Assembly (NCBI GenBank): GCA_047629975.1
Contig: JBLHUT010000007.1
Coordinates: 1-34,847 of the forward strand
Direction: 5' to 3'
Length of the DNA stretch: 34,847 nt
From: JBLHUT01 sp047629975
GTDB taxonomy: Bacteria; Pseudomonadota; Alphaproteobacteria; Rhodobacterales; Rhodobacteraceae
The notes under the pieces were generated by a model. It searched no databases. It worked only from the letters and a program-made list of their open reading frames with translations, and had not been told where the DNA came from. The position numbers and the translations under genes were made by a program. Positions 1-6,414 of the stretch are shown one piece after another. The stretch's first letter is position 1. Each line of letters opens with the position of its first letter.

Positions 1-13
1 GACGCCCGTCGCC

Positions 14-706
14 TCAGCCTAAGTCGAATTTACGCCAGACCGCGCCGTCCCCGAGCTTTTCAACAAAAGTTTTATGGGCGGCGCGCTCGCTGCTGCTGAT
101 ACGGTCGGGCAGGGGGACAACACGCGGCTTTGCCCGCCATGCCTGCCCGTCATCACCCACATTTTTGCTGTCCTGCTTCAAGCCGAAATCCGGCTGCCGT
201 CCTCCGACCAGCTCCAGATAGACCTCGGCAAGGATCTCGCTGTCCAGCAAGGCCCCGTGTTTTTCACGGGCCGAATTGTCGATGCCAAAACGGCGACACA
301 ACGCATCCAGAGACGCAGGCGACCCCGGAAACCGCTTGCGGGCAATGGCCAGCGTATCAAGCGCCTGCTGCATCGGTAACTTGGTCCGGTTCAACCAGCC
401 CAACTCGGCATTCAGGAACTTCATATCGAATGACGCGTTGTGGATAACCAGTCGGGCATCCCCCACAAAATCGGTAAAAGCTTGTGCAATATCAGCGAAA
501 ACCGGCTTGTCAGCAAGAAACTCCTCACTGATCCCGTGTACGGCAAAGGCTTCTTTGGGCATGGTCCGTTTGGGGTTGATGTATTGATGATATACACGAC
601 CCGTGGGCACGTGATTGAACAACTCGATAGCCCCGATTTCGACAATCCGGTGCCCGTCGAACGGGTCAAGGCCGGTTGTCTCTGTGTCCATCACGATCTC
701 ACGCAT
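14..706 (-). CDS. dnaQ: DNA polymerase III epsilon subunit (3'-5' proofreading exonuclease)
   Basis: Proofreading subunit of the replicative DNA polymerase III core, 230 aa. DEDDh-family exonuclease motifs are visible: DTETTGLDP at residues 7-15 (catalytic Asp7 and Glu9), HNASFDMKFL near the middle (Exo II), and an HGALLDSEILA segment supplying the Exo III His and Asp. The C-terminal tail after about residue 185 is charged and low in recognisable structure, as expected for the part that contacts the alpha subunit. An upstream in-frame ATG exists at 742, but the ATG at 706 is preferred because CAGGAGA lies just ahead of it and the exonuclease motif starts directly after. It overlaps the 3' end of coaE by 8 bp, so it is the last visible gene of a leftward operon that starts at maf. 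Confidence 0.96.
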   Translation of the reverse strand: MREIVMDTETTGLDPFDGHRIVEIGAIELFNHVPTGRVYHQYINPKRTMPKEAFAVHGISEEFLADKPVFADIAQAFTDFVGDARLVIHNASFDMKFLNAELGWLNRTKLPMQQALDTLAIARKRFPGSPASLDALCRRFGIDNSAREKHGALLDSEILAEVYLELVGGRQPDFGLKQDSKNVGDDGQAWRAKPRVVPLPDRISSSERAAHKTFVEKLGDGAVWRKFDLG

Positions 707-1298
707 CCTGTTGTCTCCTGAGGTCGTCCAAAATGGCGTCAACCTGCTGTTGCGCCCCGCTTAGCGTCTCGGACCGGATCACTGCATCCGCCATGTTCCG
801 TTTTTCAATATCCGGCATCTGTTTCGCCAAAACCGCGTCGAACTGCGCCTCGGTCATGTTGGGCCGCGCCAGAACACGCCGTTTTTGTTCGGCCGCGTTG
901 GTGGACACCACAACACTCATGTCCATGCCACGATCTGCACCTGTTTCGAACAAAAGCGGGATATCCAGCACCAGAATAGGGCAGGTGGCGTTTTCAATAA
1001 ACGCCGTCCGGTCCGCCGCGACCAACGGGTGCACAATCTGCTCGATTTTACGCAGCGCATCACGATCTTGTACAATCCAGTCCTTCAATCTGTTGCGATC
1101 AACGGCGCCGTTCACAATCGCCTCGGGGCACAGCGTTTCCATCGGAGCGACCGCTGCACCGCAGGGCGCATACAGCCGGTGCACAGCCGCATCTGCGTCC
1201 CAGACGGCAACATCGTCGTGGGCGGCAAAAAACTTGGCGGCTGTTGATTTACCCATACCGATGGATCCGGTCAAACCGATCAAAAACGGTGTCTTCAT
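699..1298 (-). CDS. coaE: dephospho-CoA kinase
   Basis: Last step of coenzyme A synthesis: ATP-dependent phosphorylation of the 3'-hydroxyl of dephospho-CoA. The 199-aa length is normal. The N-terminus carries the P-loop GLTGSIGMGKST (residues 8-19), followed by a typical CoaE core with a VLDIPLLFETG segment and a RVLARP segment in the lid region. Its ATG overlaps the aroE stop by 4 bp (ATGA) and its own stop overlaps the dnaQ start, so all three are translationally coupled. The aroE-coaE-dnaQ order next to the chromosome origin is a familiar alphaproteobacterial arrangement. Confidence 0.95.
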   Translation of the reverse strand: MKTPFLIGLTGSIGMGKSTAAKFFAAHDDVAVWDADAAVHRLYAPCGAAVAPMETLCPEAIVNGAVDRNRLKDWIVQDRDALRKIEQIVHPLVAADRTAFIENATCPILVLDIPLLFETGADRGMDMSVVVSTNAAEQKRRVLARPNMTEAQFDAVLAKQMPDIEKRNMADAVIRSETLSGAQQQVDAILDDLRRQQDA

Positions 1299-2125
1299 TG
1301 ACCCAAAACAACCTTGCGGGTCGCCGCATCCACCTCAGGTGCCACACCGAACCAGCGTTCAAACCCGGGCGCGCCTTGATGCAGCAACATTCCCAGCCCA
1401 TCGACCGTCTTGCATCCGATCTGCGCGGCGGCCCGCAGAAAACCGGTTTCAAGCGGCGTATAAACCAGATCGGTCGCGATCGCATCCGCCTCGAGCCTGA
1501 CAAGCGACAGGTTGAACTCCGGCTTGCCCTGCATGCCAAGCGACGTCGTGTTCACCACCATTTTTACGCCCTCGAACATGGCACTCGTCTTGTCCCAATC
1601 GATGACTTTTACTTTCGGGCCGAACACCTTTCTCAGCGCCTCTGCCCTTGAACGATTGCGGTTCGCAAGGCGGATTTCGGGCACACCCGCGTCAATCAAC
1701 GAATAGATAACAGCACGCGACGCACCACCTGCGCCCAATACGGCGGCCGGGCCCGCCTGTGGCTCCCATTCCGGGGCACTTTGTCTGAGATTGGCCATAA
1801 ACCCGTAACCGTCTGTATTATCGCCAAATACTTTACCTTCCTTGAAGGTGATGGTGTTAGCGGCCCCGATAAGCGCTGCTCGGTCACTCACACTATCGGC
1901 CAGCAAGAGCATGCTTTCCTTGTGGGGAATGGTCACATTAACACCGACAAAGCCCATCTTCGGCAGCATACGAAGAACATCTGCCAAGTCATTCGGTGCA
2001 ACCTCAAGCGGCACATAATGGCCCTTGATCCCGTTGACCGCCAACCAATGCCCGTGAAGCGCAGGAGAGCGGGAATGGCCAATCGGTGCTCCGATCACAC
2101 CCGCCAAAGGTATCTTTGTTGTCAT
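1295..2125 (-). CDS. aroE: shikimate dehydrogenase (NADP+)
   Basis: Reduces 3-dehydroshikimate to shikimate in the aromatic amino acid pathway; cytoplasmic, 276 aa. The shikimate-binding loop GHSRSPALHG is at about residues 16-25. The catalytic Lys69 lies in NVTIPHKE and the catalytic Asp105 in DNTDGYGF. The glycine-rich NADP loop GAGGASRA is at 131-138, followed by NRNRSRA, whose arginines are typical of NADP recognition. The C-terminal GLGMLLHQG motif is intact. It overlaps maf by 4 bp upstream and coaE by 4 bp downstream, giving a tightly packed operon. Confidence 0.96.
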   Translation of the reverse strand: MTTKIPLAGVIGAPIGHSRSPALHGHWLAVNGIKGHYVPLEVAPNDLADVLRMLPKMGFVGVNVTIPHKESMLLLADSVSDRAALIGAANTITFKEGKVFGDNTDGYGFMANLRQSAPEWEPQAGPAAVLGAGGASRAVIYSLIDAGVPEIRLANRNRSRAEALRKVFGPKVKVIDWDKTSAMFEGVKMVVNTTSLGMQGKPEFNLSLVRLEADAIATDLVYTPLETGFLRAAAQIGCKTVDGLGMLLHQGAPGFERWFGVAPEVDAATRKVVLGQ

Positions 2126-2718
2126 GTCTCGATATCTCCTCGTAGCCCAAGGTACGATACAATTTCAAACAGCGGCAGGCCCAGTACCGCAAAAAAATCA
2201 CCGTCAATACGCGCAAACAATCGCGCACCCTCAGCCTCTACCTTATACGCACCGACGCAATAGGAAACATCGTCCCAGTTTCGCGCGACGTAATCCTTGA
2301 TAAATGTGTCCGACAACCCACGCATCGTCATCCGCACGGTCGATACATGGCGCCAAACCGGCTTTGCCTGATCAAAAATCACCGCCGCCGAATGGAGCAT
2401 GTGCTTTTTACCCTGCAAACGCATGAGCATCTCGACGGCCTGTTCGGGACTGTCTGACTTTCCCAACGCCGCACCTTCGAATTCCAGTATCTGGTCTGCC
2501 GCCAGCACCAGTCCGTCGGGGCGTTTTTGCGCAACGCGGCGTGCTTTGAACTCTGCCAAGGCATCCGCCATGTCGCGCGGCTTGATCCCCTCGGCCGTCA
2601 TCGACGCCCGCAACGCCACTTCGTCAACAGGGGCAGACACCACTTCAAACGGCACGCGGACCTGCCGCAAAAGGTCCTGCCGGACAGGTGACTTCGACGC
2701 AAGAAGCAAAGGAACCAT
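2122..2718 (-). CDS. maf: Maf-family nucleotide pyrophosphatase, probably YceF-like
   Basis: Predicted house-cleaning nucleoside triphosphate pyrophosphatase, 198 aa. The N-terminal LLASKSPVRQDLL matches the Maf signature (usually S-x-SPRR-x-LL), with Val in place of the first Arg of the pair. The catalytic segment reads LAADQILEF: the Asp-Gln pair is characteristic of the YceF group, which hydrolyses 7-methyl-GTP, rather than the Asp-Thr of the YhdE group; substrate is inferred. Two close in-frame ATGs exist at 2724 and 2718. The second is preferred because GGAG lies 8 bases upstream of it and only 2 from the first. It is the first gene of the maf-aroE-coaE-dnaQ operon, and its start region overlaps a consensus DnaA box. 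Confidence 0.88.
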   Translation of the reverse strand: MVPLLLASKSPVRQDLLRQVRVPFEVVSAPVDEVALRASMTAEGIKPRDMADALAEFKARRVAQKRPDGLVLAADQILEFEGAALGKSDSPEQAVEMLMRLQGKKHMLHSAAVIFDQAKPVWRHVSTVRMTMRGLSDTFIKDYVARNWDDVSYCVGAYKVEAEGARLFARIDGDFFAVLGLPLFEIVSYLGLRGDIET

Positions 2719-2726
2719 GTGCATAA
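2718..2726 (-). promoter_or_regulatory. consensus DnaA box
   Basis: TTATGCACA on the minus strand, an exact match to TTATNCACA. It overlaps the maf initiation region, including both candidate ATGs, so DnaA bound here could also affect maf operon expression (inference). Confidence 0.6.
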
Positions 2727-3033
2727 CTCCGTGTAAAACGTGCCAGAGACTCAGGCTGACAAGTGTGCATGACCTGCTCATATTCCGGCCCGGTGGACAA
2801 GATGCCCATCATTCCACAATTTGCGCACGATTTTTCCAGCGTGGACAACTCAAAATCAAAAAGACCCTGAACAATAGAAGTCCGAATTTGATCCTCAAAG
2901 ATATCCACAGAACAAACCGGAAATTTTTTTTTGCAAGGTGTTGAAAATTATAGACAAAATGCTTGACAGGTAAGAGTCTCACTTTGATTTTAAGAAAGAT
3001 CTCCACATGCGCGTAAACCTGTTAGCAAAACGA

Positions 3034-3051
3034 TAATCCACACTATCCACA
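3034..3051 (+). promoter_or_regulatory. two abutting DnaA-box-like 9-mers
   Basis: TAATCCACA followed immediately by CTATCCACA in the same orientation, each one mismatch from TTATCCACA. They lie about 20 bp upstream of the AT-rich tract that could be the DNA unwinding element. Confidence 0.55.
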
Positions 3052-3125
3052 GGGTCTACTACAACAACATCCTTTTCTTTATCTTCTTATATTTATTAAG
3101 AAGGACACGCGCAAAAGGAGCCACC

Positions 3126-3590
3126 ATGCCCGACTTTTTTATCGACATCCTGATCGCGGGGTACCCTTGGATCAAATCCTTGCATGTCGTGTCTGTCATC
3201 TCCTGGATGGCTGGTATTTTTTATTTACCGCGCTTGTTTGTGCATCATACCGAACGCGTCACAGCAGGATCAGAGACAGACGAGTTGTTCCAAATGATGG
3301 AGTTGAAGCTTTTTCGGCTGATCATGAACCCCGCTATGATCGCAACTTGGGTGTTTGGGCTGCTGCTTGTGCTGACCCCGGGTGTCATTGACTGGTCAGC
3401 GGTCTGGCCATGGACAAAAGCCGCCTCGATCCTCGCAATGACGTGGTTTCATCATTGGCTCGGGCTTCGTCGCAAAGACATGATCGCCGGTACGAACACT
3501 CGAACAGGGCGCGACTACCGGATAATGAACGAAGTTCCGACGATCTTGCTGTTGGTCATCGTTTTTTCGGTCATTGCACGCCCGTTCTAG
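3126..3590 (+). CDS. hemJ: protoporphyrinogen IX oxidase HemJ
   Basis: Membrane enzyme of the penultimate haem step, oxidising protoporphyrinogen IX to protoporphyrin IX, found in many alphaproteobacteria and cyanobacteria lacking HemG or HemY. The 154-aa protein has about four membrane segments (roughly residues 12-35, 76-96, 104-122 and 132-152). The family signature LHVVSVISWMAG at 19-30 includes the conserved His20, and the C-terminal half has the conserved RRKDM and YRIMNEVPT blocks. The ATG has AAAAGGAG close upstream. It is the first gene right of the putative origin and transcribed away from it. A 160-bp gap separates it from rho. Confidence 0.92.
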   Translation: MPDFFIDILIAGYPWIKSLHVVSVISWMAGIFYLPRLFVHHTERVTAGSETDELFQMMELKLFRLIMNPAMIATWVFGLLLVLTPGVIDWSAVWPWTKAASILAMTWFHHWLGLRRKDMIAGTNTRTGRDYRIMNEVPTILLLVIVFSVIARPF

Positions 3591-3638
3591 CCGTTACAGC
3601 GCCGCCTGATGCCTGTTGTGCCATTGTGAAGGCTTTTG

Positions 3639-3667
3639 TTGACTCGCGTCTCAGCGGCCCCTATACG
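3639..3667 (+). promoter_or_regulatory. putative sigma70-type promoter for rho
   Basis: TTGACT at 3639-3644 and TATACG at 3662-3667 are separated by exactly 17 bases. Transcription would start roughly 75 bases upstream of the rho ATG, leaving a leader. Rho often autoregulates through its leader, but nothing specific for that is visible here. Confidence 0.45.
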
Positions 3668-3750
3668 GCGTCCTCAATGGCTCTTCTGCCAGTATTTTTC
3701 CCTTAGCTATGGATAAACGCGCGCCTGACGCCGTTTGATGACCCACTCCC

Positions 3751-5088
3751 ATGACAGATGTAACTGAAAATTCTGATGCCATCGTTTCCGAAGACCTCGT
3801 TTCCGATGAGGAAAGCGGTGAACCTGGGCAACTCTCTCTCGCGCAACTCAAGGCGCTGACACCGGCAAAACTGGCGGAAATGGCTGAAGAGCTAGAGATC
3901 GAGAACGCATCAACGATGCGTAAGGGCGACATCATGTTTTCGATCCTGAAAGAACGGGCAGAAGACGGTTGGGAGATTTCGGGCGACGGCGTTATCGAAG
4001 TGCTTCAGGACGGGTTCGGCTTTTTGCGGTCACCCGAGGCCAACTATTTGTCAGGGCCTGATGACATCTATGTGTCACCCGACATGATCCGTTTGCACGC
4101 CTTGCGTACCGGTGACACCGTAGATGGCGTTATTCAGGCTCCCGGAGAGACAGAGCGCTATTTTTGCATGACAAAAGTTACGCTTATCAACTTTGAGGAT
4201 CCCGAGCGTTCACGCCATAAAATCAACTTTGACAACCTGACGCCGCTGTATCCAGACGAGCGGATGACGATGGAGGTGACCGATCCCACCATCCGTGATC
4301 GTTCTGCCCGGATCATTGATCTGGTGGCTCCGATCGGCAAAGGTCAGCGGTCGTTGATCGTGGCGCCTCCCCGGACGGGTAAGACTGTCTTGTTGCAAAA
4401 CATTGCCAACTCCATCGAGCTCAATCATCCGGAGTGTTATTTGATCGTTCTGCTGATCGACGAGCGGCCCGAAGAGGTCACCGACATGCAGCGATCTGTC
4501 AAAGGCGAGGTTGTTTCCTCGACATTTGACGAACCTGCGACCCGTCACGTCGCGGTGGCGGAGATGGTCATCGAAAAGGCCAAGCGGTTGGTCGAACACA
4601 AGCGGGATGTCGTCATTTTGCTCGATTCGATTACGCGCCTTGGGCGGGCGTTCAACACGGTCGTACCATCGTCAGGCAAGGTGCTGACCGGTGGTGTGGA
4701 TGCGAACGCGCTGCAACGGCCAAAACGCTTCTTTGGTGCCGCGCGGAACATCGAAGAGGGCGGCTCGTTGACGATCATCGCAACGGCCCTGATTGATACC
4801 GGATCACGGATGGACGAAGTCATCTTCGAAGAATTCAAGGGAACTGGTAACTCTGAAATTGTGCTGGATCGCAAGATTGCTGACAAGCGCACGTTCCCTG
4901 CGATCGATATCTTGAAGTCAGGAACACGAAAAGAAGAGCTTTTGGTTGATAAAAACGACCTCCAAAAGACCTTTGTGTTGCGTCGCATCCTTAATCCGAT
5001 GGGGACAACCGATGCGATTGAATTCCTGATTTCGAAGCTGAAGCAGACAAAGTCAAATTCCGACTTCTTCGACTCAATGAATACCTGA
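3751..5088 (+). CDS. rho: transcription termination factor Rho
   Basis: Hexameric RNA-dependent ATPase that terminates transcription. At 445 aa it is somewhat longer than the usual ~420 because of an acidic N-terminal tail (residues 1-26) before LSLAQLKALTPAKLAEMAEE begins. The cold-shock-like RNA-binding domain includes DGFGFLRSPEANYL (87-100), and the P-loop PPRTGKT has Lys211. Downstream are VLLIDERPEEVTD, the Walker B-type VVILLDSITRLGRA, and the Q/R-loop regions SGKVLTGGVD and GTGNSEIVLDRK. All catalytic motifs are intact. It is followed 27 bp later by mnmE on the same strand and preceded by its own likely promoter. The Rho inhibitor bicyclomycin binds this family, but sensitivity cannot be judged here. 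Confidence 0.97.
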   Translation: MTDVTENSDAIVSEDLVSDEESGEPGQLSLAQLKALTPAKLAEMAEELEIENASTMRKGDIMFSILKERAEDGWEISGDGVIEVLQDGFGFLRSPEANYLSGPDDIYVSPDMIRLHALRTGDTVDGVIQAPGETERYFCMTKVTLINFEDPERSRHKINFDNLTPLYPDERMTMEVTDPTIRDRSARIIDLVAPIGKGQRSLIVAPPRTGKTVLLQNIANSIELNHPECYLIVLLIDERPEEVTDMQRSVKGEVVSSTFDEPATRHVAVAEMVIEKAKRLVEHKRDVVILLDSITRLGRAFNTVVPSSGKVLTGGVDANALQRPKRFFGAARNIEEGGSLTIIATALIDTGSRMDEVIFEEFKGTGNSEIVLDRKIADKRTFPAIDILKSGTRKEELLVDKNDLQKTFVLRRILNPMGTTDAIEFLISKLKQTKSNSDFFDSMNT

Positions 5089-5115
5089 TATTATTTTATA
5101 ACAACGGGTTAAGGT

Positions 5116-6396
5116 ATGGATACGATCTTTGCCCTTGCGACTGCGCCGGGACGCTCGGGGGTGGCGGTCATTCGAATTTCGGGTCCTTCGGCCCCTGATG
5201 TTCCATCCCATTTTGGCGCCCGACCTATGGTCGGACGCCAACCCGCGCTTCGAAAACTGTATTGGAACGGTAGCCTCCTTGACGAGGCGCTTTTGCTGCA
5301 CTTCCCAAAGGGCCATAGTTTCACCGGTGAAGATGTAATCGAACTTCAGCTGCACGGCTCTTCGGCGATTGTTAAAGCGACACTGTCTGCTTTGGCATCG
5401 TTGCCTGGGGCACGGCACGCAGAGGCTGGTGAATTCACGCGTAGGGCGTTAGAGAACAACCGACTGGATCTTACTCAGGTCGAAGGGCTTGCCGATCTAA
5501 TTGATGCAGAAACTGAGGCCCAGAGAGTGCAGGCCGCGCGTACCTTTCAGGGTGAGTTTAGTACTCAAGTGGCACAATGGCGTACCGGATTACTCCGTGC
5601 GACCGCTTTGATCGAGGCAACGATTGATTTCGCGGACGAAGACGTTCCCGTGGATGTCAGTCCCGAAGTAAAGTCTCTTCTGACCAACCTGATTTCAAGT
5701 TTTGACACTGCAATCAAAGGTGTAGCCTTTGCTGAACGTGTACGTGACGGGTTTGAAGTAGCAATTGTTGGTGCTCCGAATACCGGAAAATCGACTCTGC
5801 TGAATGTTTTGGTGGGACGCGAGGCGGCCATCACATCCGAGATCGCAGGAACCACTCGCGATGTTATCGAGGTTCAGATGGATATCGCCGGCTTGCCCGT
5901 TACAATCCTCGATACAGCTGGCTTGCGGGACACAGACGATGTCGTGGAAAATCTGGGGATAGATCGTGCTGTTGCGCGCGCCAATGCGGCAGACATTCGT
6001 GTTCTAATGGATCAAAGTGACAGTCGGATTGTCTTCAGGCCCGACGATATCTTGATTTCGCCCAAGGCAGATACTGGTGCAAAAAGCGCTGGAATACCTG
6101 TATCGGGAAAAACGGGGCAGGGCGTAGAGCAATTGTTGAGTACCATCGGGGAGGTTCTCGCCGCGCGTGCACCTGCCGCCGTGAGTGCCACCCATCAGCG
6201 TCACGAGCATGCAATTGTCGCTGCTCGCTGTCTGTTGATCGATGTTCGAAGCGCGCTTTGTGGCAATGACGTCTTTGCAGAACTGCTTGCAGCAGATATG
6301 AGGAAGGCAATAGCCTACTTGGATGAGCTCACTGGCCGCATTGGCGTCGAAGATCTTTTGGGTGAGATTTTTAGCAGCTTTTGTATTGGGAAATGA
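5116..6396 (+). CDS. mnmE: tRNA modification GTPase MnmE
   Basis: Works with MnmG to install the (carboxymethyl)aminomethyl group on wobble uridine 34 of certain tRNAs. The 426-aa protein has the N-terminal tetrahydrofolate-binding domain (TIFALATAPGRSGVAVIRISG, residues 3-23), a helical domain and an inserted G domain. G1 is GAPNTGKS (219-226), G2 is GTT (245-247) and G3 is DTAG (266-269). It ends in the family hallmark FCIGK with the catalytic Cys. The G4 region reads SPKADTG (315-321) instead of the standard NKxD, and the segment between G3 and G4 is short. The ATG is preceded by TTAAGG. Its stop lies 11 bp before the mnmG GTG, with a parS site across the junction. Confidence 0.95.
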   Translation: MDTIFALATAPGRSGVAVIRISGPSAPDVPSHFGARPMVGRQPALRKLYWNGSLLDEALLLHFPKGHSFTGEDVIELQLHGSSAIVKATLSALASLPGARHAEAGEFTRRALENNRLDLTQVEGLADLIDAETEAQRVQAARTFQGEFSTQVAQWRTGLLRATALIEATIDFADEDVPVDVSPEVKSLLTNLISSFDTAIKGVAFAERVRDGFEVAIVGAPNTGKSTLLNVLVGREAAITSEIAGTTRDVIEVQMDIAGLPVTILDTAGLRDTDDVVENLGIDRAVARANAADIRVLMDQSDSRIVFRPDDILISPKADTGAKSAGIPVSGKTGQGVEQLLSTIGEVLAARAPAAVSATHQRHEHAIVAARCLLIDVRSALCGNDVFAELLAADMRKAIAYLDELTGRIGVEDLLGEIFSSFCIGK

Positions 6397-6398
6397 GG

Positions 6399-6414
6399 TG
6401 TTTCACGTGAAACA
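6399..6414. promoter_or_regulatory. parS: parS centromere-like site 1
   Basis: Perfect 16-bp palindrome TGTTTCACGTGAAACA, identical to the alphaproteobacterial ParB-binding consensus. It spans the mnmE-mnmG junction, and the centre of the palindrome supplies the GTG start codon of mnmG. Confidence 0.9.

Larger units (their letters stand above)
2718..3125. other. candidate chromosomal replication origin (oriC)
   Basis: A 400-bp gap between the divergent maf and hemJ genes with DnaA-box-like 9-mers (consensus TTATNCACA). One exact match is on the minus strand at 2718-2726. One-mismatch copies are at 2764-2772 (minus), 2901-2909 (plus), 3034-3042 (plus) and 3043-3051 (plus), the last two directly abutting. 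Two-mismatch copies are at 2792-2800, 2840-2848 and 2999-3007. A strongly AT-rich pyrimidine tract at about 3072-3102 could be the unwinding element, and a run of nine T lies at 2924-2932. Two GANTC sites (2748-2752, 2974-2978) are present. Position between the maf-dnaQ arm and rho-mnmE-parAB agrees with origins described in other alphaproteobacteria, where hemE usually flanks. Assignment is inference. Confidence 0.72.

Noticed and set aside
604..619. CACGTG core inside dnaQ as a parS site
   Set aside because: Only the 6-bp core matches; the flanking arms do not resemble TGTTT or AAACA.
2963..2991. Promoter for hemJ from TTGACA at 2963-2968
   Set aside because: The -35 hexamer is perfect but no acceptable -10 hexamer lies 16-18 bases downstream.
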